Counted from the first letter of the stretch, positions 26,662-36,216 are shown. The stretch is DNA of 64,000 bases from Paenibacillus periandrae (GCF_022458865.1 NZ_JAJNMU010000028.1:47970-111969); one strand, 5' to 3'. Notes: generated by a model not told the origin, from the letters alone. A program made the numbers and translations.

Positions 26662-28140
26662 TCACTTTTTTTGTTTTTTTAACATTGGAGCCGAGAAATG
26701 TGATCTTTTGAACGGATCGACCAAAAAAGCAGCCAGCCATTCTTTAAAACGCAAGGAGGCTATTGGCTCAAGAAAGGCTAATCCGAAGCTTTCGAGCCTG
26801 CACAGGTAAATCAGGATGACAAACATAGCCATCATGAATCCGTATACGCCAAGGAAAGCGGATACCAACGTGATGAATACTCTGAGGATGCTGACAGTGC
26901 CGGACAAGGATTGATTGACCAATGAAAATGTAGCCACTGCCGAAATGGCGATAACTACGAGCAGCGTGGGAGAAGCAAGGCCTGCCCGGATGAGAGACTC
27001 TCCGATGATCAGGCCACCGACAATTCCGACCGTCTGTCCGACTGCCTTAGGAAGTCTGACGCCGGCTTCCCGAAGCAATTCGAACAAAAAAAGCAGCAAC
27101 AGGGATTCAAGGATCATAGGAAACGGCACTCCATCGCGGGAAAGGACGACCGTCGATAACAAAGCCAATGGAATCTGATCCAGATTCACGGTCGCAATCG
27201 CCATCCAGAATCCTGGCAAATAAATGCTCAGCATCAAGCCGATGAGTCGAAGAGCCCGCTGGAACATAACGTAATAATAAGGAAAATGAACGTCTTCAGG
27301 CGTTTTCAGCAGCTCCAGAAAATTGCTCGGGCCGATGAGCACCATAGGAGATCCGTCTACAAGAATGGCGAATCTTCCACGCAACAAAGTTTCTATAACA
27401 AAATCGGGCCGGCCGATATAATCAATCAAAGGAAACAGTGAGTAAGTCCGATTCGACAGCCACTGCTCGAGCTGACCGCTGCTCAGCACGCTTTCCGTTT
27501 GAATAGTTTCCAATCGTTGGCGCGCCTCGGCAATCATATCCGGATTTGCTTTATGGCTCAGATAGAGCAGCGATACGCGAGTTTTGCTCAAGCTCCCGAT
27601 GACGAACATTTCGCTGAATAACATTCCCGTTTGCAGACGTTTCCGAATTAGTGCCATATTCGTAAACAATTCTTCCGTGAAAGCATCCTTCGGCCCTTTA
27701 ATCGAAATTTCCGTACTGGATTCTTGCAAAGCACGTTTTGGCACATCGGAAATATCGACCACCCAAAAGTCAGTATTTCCAACGTAATAAAGGATCAGTC
27801 GGCCGCTGAACAGCCCTGCAACCATTTCTTCGATCGTCTTTCTTATGACGAACAGAGGTAATGTTTCCGTTTGGTCCGCAGCTGTGTCCAGATGGAAAGC
27901 TGCATGGCTTGCATGTAGGCACACGCTGGCAAAATACTCGTTTAGCTGATTTTTATCAATCATACCTTCGCAGTAGAGAACCGTCAGTTTGTCCGACAAC
28001 TCCTGTTGCGGCACCGGAGGAAAATAGATGTCGGCATATCGAGAGAAGACTTGTATCAATGCATCCTTCTGCAAGGTTCCATTGCGCAGATTATCGTTCA
28101 GCTCCGCAAAGAGCGTAACTTCCTCGGGTGTTTGATTCAT
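26662..28140 (-). CDS. GerAA-type spore germination membrane protein
   Basis: A 492-residue GerA-family A subunit. A large soluble N-terminal part (about 1-290) includes SKTRVSLLYLSHKANPD and GRFAILVDGSPMVLIGPSNF. At least four membrane helices follow (IGLMLSIYLPGFWMAIATVNLDQ, AISAVATFSLVNQSLSG and others). The ATG is reached from an AAGGAGG site inside the end of the upstream GerAB gene, 11 bases away. With GerAB and GerAC it would form a germinant receptor that opens ion release in response to nutrients. Confidence 0.92.
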   Translation of the reverse strand: MNQTPEEVTLFAELNDNLRNGTLQKDALIQVFSRYADIYFPPVPQQELSDKLTVLYCEGMIDKNQLNEYFASVCLHASHAAFHLDTAADQTETLPLFVIRKTIEEMVAGLFSGRLILYYVGNTDFWVVDISDVPKRALQESSTEISIKGPKDAFTEELFTNMALIRKRLQTGMLFSEMFVIGSLSKTRVSLLYLSHKANPDMIAEARQRLETIQTESVLSSGQLEQWLSNRTYSLFPLIDYIGRPDFVIETLLRGRFAILVDGSPMVLIGPSNFLELLKTPEDVHFPYYYVMFQRALRLIGLMLSIYLPGFWMAIATVNLDQIPLALLSTVVLSRDGVPFPMILESLLLLFLFELLREAGVRLPKAVGQTVGIVGGLIIGESLIRAGLASPTLLVVIAISAVATFSLVNQSLSGTVSILRVFITLVSAFLGVYGFMMAMFVILIYLCRLESFGLAFLEPIASLRFKEWLAAFLVDPFKRSHFSAPMLKKQKK

Positions 28141-28147
28141 TCAGTCA

Positions 28148-29224
28148 TTAGCCTCCTTTCCTTTTCGGTATAAAGGAACATACATAAAGAGCCGCCAACA
28201 TCGTGATTCCGAAAATGAACGATAACTGATAGAAGTAGCGGTGGACCATTTCCTGCATCGTGATGTCGCTGATTTGCATTAGAGAAGGTATGGAAACTAG
28301 AGCCGTAAAGCAACCGAGTACGATTTGGCGAAACTTCGGGAATCGGCCAATAATCAGTTCGGACAGCAAATGCAAAAGAAGGGCTGATCTTGTAACACTG
28401 CCGGCCATCAATTGAAATACAGCCAAAAAATCGACGTGGGAGACGTAGTCGCCAATCATGACCAAACGCCATTGTTCGAAAGCGGGAAACCGCATATTAC
28501 CGGCTTCTGTAGGACCGAAAGCAGACAAGGACCCTAAGGTAGGCCCGGCAATAAGACCCACCAGCAGAGTCAGCAGTACAAACATCGCTCCGTAACTTAT
28601 GGGCTTGCTCATTTTATGCTGCAGCAGCAGCAGTACCAGCAGCTCTACACTTCCTCCGAACACAATCACCCCTCCGTGCAGGTTGGGCCCTATTCCTTCT
28701 ACAAGGAGAGGATAAATGATGCTATAATCCTTACTTTTCATGGTAAGCATGGAAATGCCGATTCCCAGCAACCACACGATCGGCAATAACACGGTAGACA
28801 TATAGACAATCGTTTTGAGTCCAGATCTTGCGGCGCTGTAAGAAATAAGCACAAATGTGAGAACGATTACGGCGTTCGGCGTTCTGGGAAGCAAGTAAAT
28901 GTTTATGTTTTTTGTCGTATCGAAAATGATCAACGTCCCTAAGATCAGGAGATATATGACCAATACGCCGCAAACAAGCCAACAGCCGAATTTTCCGATT
29001 CTCTCTTTAAGCCAGTCGTTAAAGGTTGTAGCACGCATGGACTTTAAAATCAGGTACAAAATCAAACTCCAACCTAACAGAGCCACATACCCAAGCAGGA
29101 TGCTGAACCAGGAGTCCCGTCCTGCCGCTTGGATAAGATGAGGAATAATAAACACATGATTCGAGATACCAAGCGACAGCAGCAGCATGAATAAAATCTG
29201 CCGTCTTGAAAAGGTTGCCTCCAT
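28148..29224 (-). CDS. GerAB-type germinant-sensing permease
   Basis: A 358-residue endospore germination permease of the APC superfamily with about ten helices. Recognisable parts are FMLLLSLGISNHVFIIPHLI near the N-terminus, SVLLPIVWLLGIGISML-like middle helices and a basic tail, FIPKRKGG. GerAB is the subunit that binds the amino acid or nucleoside germinant. It is the first gene here (order B-A-C), unlike the gerA operon of B. subtilis (A-B-C). The ATG follows GGGGG. Expression late in the forespore is expected, but no clear sigma-G promoter could be assigned. Confidence 0.9.
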   Translation of the reverse strand: MEATFSRRQILFMLLLSLGISNHVFIIPHLIQAAGRDSWFSILLGYVALLGWSLILYLILKSMRATTFNDWLKERIGKFGCWLVCGVLVIYLLILGTLIIFDTTKNINIYLLPRTPNAVIVLTFVLISYSAARSGLKTIVYMSTVLLPIVWLLGIGISMLTMKSKDYSIIYPLLVEGIGPNLHGGVIVFGGSVELLVLLLLQHKMSKPISYGAMFVLLTLLVGLIAGPTLGSLSAFGPTEAGNMRFPAFEQWRLVMIGDYVSHVDFLAVFQLMAGSVTRSALLLHLLSELIIGRFPKFRQIVLGCFTALVSIPSLMQISDITMQEMVHRYFYQLSFIFGITMLAALYVCSFIPKRKGG

Positions 29225-29309
29225 CGCTTACCCCCGGAAACAGGATCACTGTACGCATTGGTATAATATCCAAAAATGGAATTCATATACATGAAATATT
29301 CGTCTTCCT

Positions 29310-29945
29310 TCAACCAAAGAAAGAATTGCAGGCTATAAAGATAATAATAATACCGCTCAAAATCGTGCCAAATTGGCCTAAGGTAAATGAACCGATATGA
29401 ATTCCAGCTACTTTACGGCCTAATGCGACACCAAACCACACGGTGATAAAACTACCGACAGCTGCCGTTAATGAGATGGCTAATGGAGACAATCCGAGCA
29501 AGCCCGCACCCAAACCATTCGTGACTGCATTGGCGGAGAGAGCGATGCCGAGAATCACAGCTTCAAGCATGCCAATTTCTCCTGATTTATCAATATCGGC
29601 TGCTTCCGGGTTTTGCAATATACCCTTTAACGAATGGTTATCAGATATTTCTTGGTCTCCTTTCACTGATCTCTGTTTTTTACGTGGAACCGCGAATAAA
29701 ATGATACGAATCCCAATAATAATCAGTAAGAACGCACCGACCAAAACAGGAAAAATTCCTGGTAAAACCGTGGACAGCCACTGCCCGAATAAAATCCCGG
29801 CTTCACTAAATAGAAAACAAATAATAGCCATAATCAGATTGGATACAAAACCGATACGAATTCCACGAATTCCGTACGATATGCCAACCCCAAGATTATC
29901 CAAACTCGACGAAATCGCGAAACCTAATATTAAAAGCCATGCCAT
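29310..29945 (-). CDS. YtaF-like sporulation membrane protein (MntP-type fold)
   Basis: A 211-residue protein with six predicted helices in two repeats. Each repeat carries an acidic/asparagine motif of this family (SSLDNLGVGISYGIRGIRI and LSANAVTNGLGAGLLGL), as in the Mn2+ exporter MntP. A charged cytoplasmic loop of about 40 residues links the halves. B. subtilis YtaF is described as a sporulation membrane protein. A metal-transport role is inferred from fold only. It is divergent from the HTH-DUF1232 regulator, and the shared intergenic region is full of CAACA/TGTTG half-sites. Confidence 0.82.
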   Translation of the reverse strand: MAWLLILGFAISSSLDNLGVGISYGIRGIRIGFVSNLIMAIICFLFSEAGILFGQWLSTVLPGIFPVLVGAFLLIIIGIRIILFAVPRKKQRSVKGDQEISDNHSLKGILQNPEAADIDKSGEIGMLEAVILGIALSANAVTNGLGAGLLGLSPLAISLTAAVGSFITVWFGVALGRKVAGIHIGSFTLGQFGTILSGIIIIFIACNSFFG

Positions 29946-29959
29946 AATGTTTCACTCCT

Positions 29960-30058
29960 CAACATGTTGTCATGTCATTGTATGGATAATGTTGAGAAAA
30001 GGTGCTTATCCACTTCAGGAACTGTTGAGAAAAATCAACAACCTTGTTCAACATGAAC
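29960..30058. promoter_or_regulatory. Clustered TGTTG/CAACA inverted repeats between ytaF-like and XRE genes
   Basis: Three symmetrical sites occur within 100 bases: CAACATGTTG (29960-29969, perfect palindrome), TGTTGAGAAAAATCAACA (30023-30040, 6-6-6 inverted repeat) and TTGTTCAACATGAAC (30044-30058). A further half-site, TGTTGAGAAAA, lies near 29990. They probably bind the adjacent XRE regulator. Confidence 0.5.
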
Positions 30059-30081
30059 TTGAGAGGAGTGAATAATAAACT

Positions 30082-30771
30082 ATGTATGAGAACAACGAGG
30101 ATCAGGACCTTAGTATTACCTTAAAACAGTTACTAAAGGAACGCTCATTGTCGATGCGCAAATTAAGCTCGCTTACCGGTATTGACACCGCCACGATTTC
30201 CCGAATAATAAGTGGTAAGCAGAAGGCCAAGCTGGATCATTTGCACCTTTTTGCTATGCATCTTGGCATATCCTCCGAACAGTTATTTCAGGCGGCAGGA
30301 TTTAATACCAGTACGCGTCAAGTGGCTCGGCATTCCGATATTCACGCTTCCGTAGACAGCATTGAAGAAGTGCTCCACACCTACAATCTGTTCGACTACC
30401 AATTCACAACAGAACTCGTGCAAAAGGAGCTGAACAAATACGAACAATATGCATTAACAGAAGAAGGCAATCAACTCATTCTCGACACGTTCCAGACGAA
30501 AATCGAAAGTATGAACAGCGCAGGACCTTTCATCGATCAATTAAGGCACATGTATGAATTGTTTGGTGATAGCGGGATTACATTGGAAAGACGCGCGATA
30601 ATCGGGAGTGCGTTGCTCTATTTTATATTGTCAACCGACATCATTCCCGATTATGTCTTTCCTATTGGTTATTTGGATGATGCCATTGCCGTGCAAATTG
30701 TGTCAGATCGGCTTTCATTAATGGAAACGAAAGCTCAGTCGGAAGAAATAAAAAAAAGTCAGGATACGTGA
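30082..30771 (+). CDS. XRE-type HTH regulator fused to DUF1232
   Basis: A 229-residue two-domain protein. The N-terminal helix-turn-helix (about 10-70, MRKLSSLTGIDTATISRIISGK) is of the XRE/Cro type. The C-terminal DUF1232 (YkvA) domain (about 165-215) has IGSALLYFILSTDIIPDYVF and GYLDDAIA, with two hydrophobic segments that may touch the membrane. The fusion suggests a membrane-linked or stress-responsive regulator. The site GAGAGGAGTGAATAATAAACT is followed by the ATG. Repeated TGTTG/CAACA sites upstream suggest autoregulation and control of the divergent ytaF-like gene. Confidence 0.85.
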   Translation: MYENNEDQDLSITLKQLLKERSLSMRKLSSLTGIDTATISRIISGKQKAKLDHLHLFAMHLGISSEQLFQAAGFNTSTRQVARHSDIHASVDSIEEVLHTYNLFDYQFTTELVQKELNKYEQYALTEEGNQLILDTFQTKIESMNSAGPFIDQLRHMYELFGDSGITLERRAIIGSALLYFILSTDIIPDYVFPIGYLDDAIAVQIVSDRLSLMETKAQSEEIKKSQDT

Positions 30772-30801
30772 GAAAACACGTTTACCCTGACTTCTTTTTT
30801 T
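30756..30801. terminator. Terminator overlapping the end of the XRE-DUF1232 gene
   Basis: AAGTCAGG-TA-ACGTG pairs with CACGT-TTA-CCTGACTT around AGAAAA and is followed by CTTTTTTT. The left arm includes the last codons of the gene. It lies between two convergent genes. Confidence 0.75.
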
Positions 30802-30823
30802 GTGAATGAAGTGGCTAATCTCC

Positions 30824-32851
30824 CTACAATGGCTTAACCACTGCTTCTAATCCATACATTTGATGGTCAAAAGCTATGTTCGCATTCAACTGAATATAAT
30901 AGAATCCCGGCTGCCAGCGTTGAGACCGCATCATTTCCGTTGATCCAATCCGATTAGCGGCAGAATCGACTTGCTTCAGCTTACCGTTATAGGCGGTCAC
31001 CGACATCTGAACGTAGTCAGGAATGCCCGTTAGATGCAATTCAACTATGCTTTCCTGCTCGATTTTTATCGAAAACCAGTCCGCATCAAGAGTACTCTCG
31101 ATAAGCCCCTGGTATGGGGTGTTTTGGTGCATGTGTGTTGCCAAATAAGGCTTATGATTCGGCTTGTTCGGATCTAGCAATTTCGGATTAAACTCGATGA
31201 ACAGTGTGTACTCACCCGTAATTGAGGTTGGATAACCATCGGCATTACTAACTCGAATGTAATAGTCTCCAGGAAACACTTCTGTAGAGGGGAAATATTC
31301 GGTTTCACCTTCCCCGTTCCGGTCGATGATCATGCCTTTTTCGCCTTTCTTCTGGACGAACAGCACCGGGTCCATGCGTGCCGTATCCGTTGATAATTTC
31401 ATACTCAGCTTACCGGTTTGTGTGACGGGCAAGACGAACCAGTCCTGGTCATTTTTTTTATGAAATGTGCCTGTAAGGGTTTGCGTCCCCGCTGGCAATA
31501 CGTAAGCCTTATACTGCCGATCGTTATCTGCATAAGGATCTTTATAGATTTCAAATGAAGTCGTTAACAGATAGGACAGCTTTCGTTGTAAAGTACGATC
31601 TTTAAGCTGCAGCTGCAAGTAGCTTTTTCCTTTTTTAACAGGCATTTGCACTGTTCCGCCTGGGCTCAGGTCATAGTAGCGCTTTGTTCCGGGTGTATCC
31701 GTATGGGAAACAGCTACCACATTGCCACCTTCCATACCCAATTCGAGCTTGACCGTCCCATCATATGGCGCCTCGAACACGAACCAGCTCTGGTCTTTTC
31801 CGTCTACAAACGAAGCGTTGACCATTGTACTCACCGAAATCGCTTTCGCCCGCGTCTGGGAGTTATTGGGCTTATACATATCATCCTGATACGGTTGTTC
31901 CACGATCCGGTCTGCGCGCAGCAAACCATAACCGGTCGCGGGATTCCAGCCCTTACCATCGATATCCTCCGCTGTCTGACGGACCAGGCTGCGAATCTGA
32001 TACGGCTTCATCCATGGGTATTTATTCCAGGCTAAGGCGCAAACCGCGGCAACCTGGGCAGCTGCCATTGAAGTACCATCCTTATATTCATAGCTGTCGC
32101 CTAAACCTGTAGTAAATACATCCCATGGTGCCACGACGTCAATTTCCGGACCCTTATTGGAAAGCTTGTGCGCCTTCTTGTCCGATGACATCCCGCCAAC
32201 AGCCAGCACGGTTGGATAAGCAGCCGGATATTTGACGTTATTCCCTTCGTTACCTGCTGCCGCTACGAGCAGAACATTGTGATCTTCTGCATACTGTACA
32301 ATATCTCTCATAAAGGTTGAGTACTTATTGAGTCCAAGCGACAAGACTACGATTTGTGCCCCATGGTCTACTGCATAACGAATCCCTTCGCCCAGCATGG
32401 CTTCGCTTCCGGTCCCATCTCGTTCCAGAGCTTTAATCGGCATCATTTGCGTTTTCCATAAAATACCTGATATTCCCTGATCGTTGTTAGCCACAGCACC
32501 GATCACACCCGCAACGTTCGTACCGTGTCCATTGTCGTCACGCGGCGGCTGATTAGGATTGATTAAGTTGATTCCTTTGACCAGATTCGAGCTGAGATCC
32601 GGATGGTTTAAATCCACACCTGTATCTACGATCGCTATGAGGATGGATTCATTGGAGGTCGCTGTATCCCATGCTTCATTGATGTGGATTTGTCTCAAAT
32701 AGGTCTGTTTCTCCACTAAGGGGTCATTCGTAGTTGCCATGATCTGAACCGGTTTGTCTTCCCCCAAAGCATCGTGCAGCCCAAAAACCGGAGACAAACA
32801 CGCCATGAACAGACTAAGAATAACTACTCTGATTAATGTACTATGTAACAT
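30824..32851 (-). CDS. Secreted subtilisin-family (S8) serine protease with C-terminal beta domains
   Basis: A 675-residue exoprotease. A signal peptide (about 1-30, VVILSLFMACLSPVFG) precedes a short pro-region and the S8 domain (about 55-315). The catalytic triad is visible as IVDTGVD (D76), NGHGTNVAG (H109) and DGTSMAAAQ (S261). N201 in AAAGNEG is the oxyanion residue. The second half contains three bacterial pre-peptidase C-terminal-like beta-sandwich repeats (KDQSWFVFEAP, NDQDWFVLPV, LDADWFSIKI). The short pro-region is thermitase-like. It should be exported and degrade extracellular protein. It is a single gene with a terminator on each side. Confidence 0.92.
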   Translation of the reverse strand: MLHSTLIRVVILSLFMACLSPVFGLHDALGEDKPVQIMATTNDPLVEKQTYLRQIHINEAWDTATSNESILIAIVDTGVDLNHPDLSSNLVKGINLINPNQPPRDDNGHGTNVAGVIGAVANNDQGISGILWKTQMMPIKALERDGTGSEAMLGEGIRYAVDHGAQIVVLSLGLNKYSTFMRDIVQYAEDHNVLLVAAAGNEGNNVKYPAAYPTVLAVGGMSSDKKAHKLSNKGPEIDVVAPWDVFTTGLGDSYEYKDGTSMAAAQVAAVCALAWNKYPWMKPYQIRSLVRQTAEDIDGKGWNPATGYGLLRADRIVEQPYQDDMYKPNNSQTRAKAISVSTMVNASFVDGKDQSWFVFEAPYDGTVKLELGMEGGNVVAVSHTDTPGTKRYYDLSPGGTVQMPVKKGKSYLQLQLKDRTLQRKLSYLLTTSFEIYKDPYADNDRQYKAYVLPAGTQTLTGTFHKKNDQDWFVLPVTQTGKLSMKLSTDTARMDPVLFVQKKGEKGMIIDRNGEGETEYFPSTEVFPGDYYIRVSNADGYPTSITGEYTLFIEFNPKLLDPNKPNHKPYLATHMHQNTPYQGLIESTLDADWFSIKIEQESIVELHLTGIPDYVQMSVTAYNGKLKQVDSAANRIGSTEMMRSQRWQPGFYYIQLNANIAFDHQMYGLEAVVKPL

Positions 32852-32914
32852 CGTATAAATTCCTTTATTTTCTATTTCTCAGCCGAAAAGATTGAAGTCA
32901 TTCATATGATAAGG

Positions 32915-32951
32915 AAAAGGCAGCCCGAATGCAATCATTCGTCTGCCCTTT
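32915..32951 (-). terminator. Terminator after the DUF2653 gene
   Basis: AAAAGGCAG-CC-CGAATG pairs with CATTCG-T-CTGCCCTTT around a short loop. It lies downstream of the DUF2653 gene and upstream of the protease gene. Confidence 0.6.
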
Positions 32952-32990
32952 CTGTGAAAAATTTTAAAACTATTCTCGTAATTTTCAATT

Positions 32991-33266
32991 CTATATAATG
33001 TCTGCAACGATTTCCTCATTCAATTGCAAATGAATCTGCTCACCGATTACTTCAACGTTGTGCTGGGTTAGCATATAACGTTCAATGGCTTCCTTGATGG
33101 TGGCTGCGATGATAATATGGCTGCGACCTTCAGAATGCACTTCTGCCGAAAAGCCATAATCCTCATCCCACATCATTTCGACCTCGATCTGGGTCGGCGG
33201 CAGCTGCTTCCGTTCGGCCATATGCAGACATATGGCATTAATGATGTCCTGCTCAGATAATCTCAT
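32991..33266 (-). CDS. YxcD-like DUF2653 protein
   Basis: A 91-residue acidic cytoplasmic protein (RLSEQDIINAICLHMAERKQ at the start, IKEAIERYMLTQHN later) that fits the DUF2653/YxcD family, whose B. subtilis member is about 97 residues. No function is established. The start is taken at 33266, ten bases after GAGG. An ATG at 33290, seven bases after the stop of the upstream gene, would add eight residues (MDERGPLN) and has no ribosome site. It forms a pair with the upstream glycine-rich protein gene. Confidence 0.75.
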   Translation of the reverse strand: MRLSEQDIINAICLHMAERKQLPPTQIEVEMMWDEDYGFSAEVHSEGRSHIIIAATIKEAIERYMLTQHNVEVIGEQIHLQLNEEIVADII

Positions 33267-33296
33267 GTTTAAAGGGCCTCGTTCATCCATTGGTTA

Positions 33297-33731
33297 TTAA
33301 CTACGGTTAGCATCTTCATCAAGCTTACGTTTGTTGCGGAAATGCTGCACAACTTTGACGACACCCACAACCAAAGCCCCGACAGCTAATACGTTGACCA
33401 GCAGACCCAATATACTCCCGAGTCCCCCCAAGTCACCTAGTAAGCCACCGAACAGCATGCCAGCCAAACCGCCGATGAGTAAGCCCTTCATCAAACCGCC
33501 GTTAAAAAAGCCAGGCTTTGCGGTTGTACCCGGATTTGCAGTCGCGTTAGGTGTTTTGGTAGCTGTGCTTGGATCAGCTTTGTTCGCGCCAGTGTTTTGA
33601 TTTGGAGATTTGTCCAGATTGATGCTTTTCTTAGGAGCCTTATAAGACTTAGCTGCATCGGCTACGTCTACGGGACTGAACGATAAAGCAATCGTTAACC
33701 CCAAAATAATCATTGATAACCTCTTCCACAT
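33297..33731 (-). CDS. Exported glycine-rich membrane protein
   Basis: A 144-residue protein. The signal peptide (WKRLSMIILGLTIALSFSPV, cleavage near ADAA) precedes a Lys/Asn/Thr-rich linker. A Gly-rich hydrophobic segment follows (GLLIGGLAGMLFGGLLGDLG), then a second helix and a basic tail (VVQHFRNKRKLDED). Glycine zippers of this kind favour helix packing or oligomerisation. Similar Paenibacillus and Bacillus proteins are sometimes labelled Tim44-like because of this segment, but function is unknown. GGAGGG precedes the ATG. It is in an operon with the DUF2653 gene. Confidence 0.7.
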   Translation of the reverse strand: MWKRLSMIILGLTIALSFSPVDVADAAKSYKAPKKSINLDKSPNQNTGANKADPSTATKTPNATANPGTTAKPGFFNGGLMKGLLIGGLAGMLFGGLLGDLGGLGSILGLLVNVLAVGALVVGVVKVVQHFRNKRKLDEDANRS

Positions 33732-33813
33732 ACCAGTAACCCTCCATCATCATTTTACATATTTTATAACTTATTTTTATAATACGACAATGTCGCTTCA
33801 TGGTTTCATTTTT

Positions 33814-34707
33814 TTACTTCTTTTCATACCACGGATTTAAATGCACCAATACCTCCCCCACATCCTGAACTTCATTTTTGATTGCATTCTTGATCAGACT
33901 GCTGACATCATGGCCCTCTTGAACTGTTAATTCATTGGGTACGCTGACCCTAATATCCACGATCATGTAATGACCGTGATCCCTTGCCCGAATACGGTCT
34001 ACCCTCTTGACCTGAGGAATCGATCGAACGATGTTTTCCAATTGTCCCAATTGCTCTGCGGGAACGTTGGCTTCCATTAGAATGCCTATGGATTCCTTGC
34101 CCATTTTATAAGCTAATCTCATAACAAAATAGGATACGAGGATGCCGGCAACCGGATCTCCATAATGGCCAAACGACAAGTTGTAATAGCCGCCAATCAA
34201 AGCTGCTCCAATACCTGCAACAGCGGCAAGAGAAGCATACACATCCGCAAGGTGGTCGTTTGCTGTGGCAATTAAACTTTTGCTATTCATCGCTCTTCCA
34301 AGACGAATACAGTAAGTGTAGAGTCCTTGTTTCCATAGTAAAGAAATGAACGCTGCAATCAGTGTAATCATACTTGCTTCAGCAACTGGCATGAGTATCG
34401 CTTCGATTGATTTATATACCATAAAAATAGCAGCAAATGCCAAAATAACGGCAACAAACGCAGACGAAATAACCTCCGCTTTACCGTGACCGTAGGGATG
34501 ATCATCATCAGCTGGTTTCTTGGAAACCATCGAAGACGTCAGGGCAGCAATGGTGGCCACGACATCACCCGCATTGTGGATTCCGTCAGCTAGAAGCACC
34601 TGAGAGTTGAATACATATCCAACAACAATTTTTAATGCAGTCAGAATCAAATTACTAATGAGACTAATCCATAAGGCTAATAGTGCAGATGATTTTTGCG
34701 TTGACAT
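33814..34707 (-). CDS. Cation diffusion facilitator (CDF) metal exporter
   Basis: A 297-residue six-helix metal/H+ antiporter. The helix 2 site appears as LADGIHNAGD and helix 5 as ATANDHLADVYAS, which together form the transport site. The loop DDDHPYGHGKAE is conserved, and a cytoplasmic regulatory domain follows from about residue 205 (RARDHGHYMIVDIRVSVPN). The pattern is close to YeaB/MneP-like exporters, so Mn2+ or Fe2+ is plausible, but the metal cannot be fixed without alignment. It is a single gene behind an AAGGGG site. Confidence 0.88.
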   Translation of the reverse strand: MSTQKSSALLALWISLISNLILTALKIVVGYVFNSQVLLADGIHNAGDVVATIAALTSSMVSKKPADDDHPYGHGKAEVISSAFVAVILAFAAIFMVYKSIEAILMPVAEASMITLIAAFISLLWKQGLYTYCIRLGRAMNSKSLIATANDHLADVYASLAAVAGIGAALIGGYYNLSFGHYGDPVAGILVSYFVMRLAYKMGKESIGILMEANVPAEQLGQLENIVRSIPQVKRVDRIRARDHGHYMIVDIRVSVPNELTVQEGHDVSSLIKNAIKNEVQDVGEVLVHLNPWYEKK

Positions 34708-34990
34708 TCTTTTTGTAACCCCTTCCCCTCTATTCTAAATAGTGGACGCCGCAAATCAGGGCATAATCATGTTTGTGTACCTGCCAAGTGTTCCCAACGA
34801 TTATCGTTCCCCTATGTCTCATATTCTGATACATCAAGAAGTGTTTCGGCAGATGATATAGCTACAAGTATTACTTTATTCTCGTCATCCTATCTTTATA
34901 TGTCTCCTCTTGGTATAATGTTTTCTTATATTAGCGATTATAGGCGATAGGAAACGTCCATCAGGAAGGGAACCTAAGGAGAGTGAGAGG

Positions 34991-35968
34991 ATGAAAGTGA
35001 AAAAATGGCGTAAACGATTAGGGAAGTTGGGTATTGGCGGACTGCTGGTTATTCTGGTTCTTCTCGGATCAGGCGTGATATATGAACAGGTGAGTGTCAG
35101 ACAGGATCTGCAAACTTATACTCCAAGCGGCAAGCTGTACAAAGTGAATGGGCAAAATATGCATGTATTTACCGGGGGTCAAGGGGATGTAACGGTTGTA
35201 TTCGCTTCCGGTTGGGGGACGGCCAATCCATATGTTGATTTTTATCCGCTGTATGATAAGCTCGCGGCACATGCAAAATTCGCAGTTTACGACCGGTTTG
35301 GCTATGGATATAGTGATACAACAGACAAGCAGCGTGACATCGACACTATAACGAACGAAATCCACGAGCTGCTGCAAGTATCTGGCCAAAAGCCGCCCTA
35401 CCTGTTTGCCGCACATTCGCTCGGATCTCTCGAAACACTCCGATTTGCGCAAAAATACCAGGACGAGGTGAAAGGCATCGTGATGCTGGATAGCGGAAGT
35501 CCCGAATATTACTACGATGATACAGAGAATGTGGGAAATGGCGGCTTCATGAATAAACTGCTCATACACACAGGTGTAATTCGGATGCTAATGCACTCTG
35601 ACAGTGTTATCGAAAGCTCACGTGCTATTCGCAACGGTTTGAAGTTCGTGCCGGATGAACTGAAGGCGATTGATCTGAAAGCCTCATTACTTAAGCTTGA
35701 AAATGCCAATATTGACGCCGAGCTGCGCCAATCTCGTGCTAATGCCAAGGTTGTATTAGATCACAAACAGCCCTTCCCTTTCCCTATTACCGTGCTGACT
35801 TCGGATTACTTAGGTGTGAGCAATGACGTCTGGAACAAATACGAAGCAGAATTCACTTCCTGGTCCTTGCAGGCGAAGCAATTAGTGATCAAGGATACCG
35901 AGCATTATATTCATCAATATCGCCCGGATCTTATTGCAGATGAGATATTGGCCTTGGTCAAGAGGTAA
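34991..35968 (+). CDS. Membrane-anchored alpha/beta hydrolase
   Basis: A 325-residue enzyme with one N-terminal transmembrane segment (about 15-31, GGLLVILVLLGSGVIYE), so the catalytic domain probably faces outward. The nucleophile elbow is AAHSLGSLE (S143). The oxyanion region is ASGWGTANP, and the late histidine lies in TEHYIHQYRP. Such proteins act as esterases, lipases or peptidases. The substrate cannot be read. A GGAGAGTGAGAGG site precedes the ATG. Confidence 0.85.
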   Translation: MKVKKWRKRLGKLGIGGLLVILVLLGSGVIYEQVSVRQDLQTYTPSGKLYKVNGQNMHVFTGGQGDVTVVFASGWGTANPYVDFYPLYDKLAAHAKFAVYDRFGYGYSDTTDKQRDIDTITNEIHELLQVSGQKPPYLFAAHSLGSLETLRFAQKYQDEVKGIVMLDSGSPEYYYDDTENVGNGGFMNKLLIHTGVIRMLMHSDSVIESSRAIRNGLKFVPDELKAIDLKASLLKLENANIDAELRQSRANAKVVLDHKQPFPFPITVLTSDYLGVSNDVWNKYEAEFTSWSLQAKQLVIKDTEHYIHQYRPDLIADEILALVKR

Positions 35969-36186
35969 AAAAAAGTCCACAGCAACCTCGTGGTTACAAA
36001 GACTTACGCTAAAAAATTCAAATTGTATAATAAAGTTTGTTATCAAAAATTTAATTGTACAAGGAGATCATATTAGCTCGCTATTTGCTGGCTTCGCAGC
36101 AATGAGACTGCGCAGGTAGAGAATTTTGCGGAAATCGTAAAAGGCTTGTCATACAAACCGACTTGAAAGACTAATAAGAAGCTAAA

Positions 36187-36216
36187 ATACCCCATGAAAC
36201 TTTCTTCATGGGGTAT
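36187..36216. terminator. Bidirectional terminator
   Basis: ATACCCCATGAA and TTCATGGGGTAT form a perfect stem between the convergent hydrolase and GNAT genes. The rest of the 310-base gap (35969-36278) holds no gene I can support. Confidence 0.7.

Noticed and set aside
29225..29309. Sigma-G promoter for the germination operon
   Set aside because: Only a weak CGAATA and CATTTTT pair could be found, which is too poor to report as a site.
34708..34990. Possible gene remnant between the CDF and hydrolase genes
   Set aside because: A short minus-strand reading such as WQVHKHDYALICGVHYLE was seen but could not be tied to any family.
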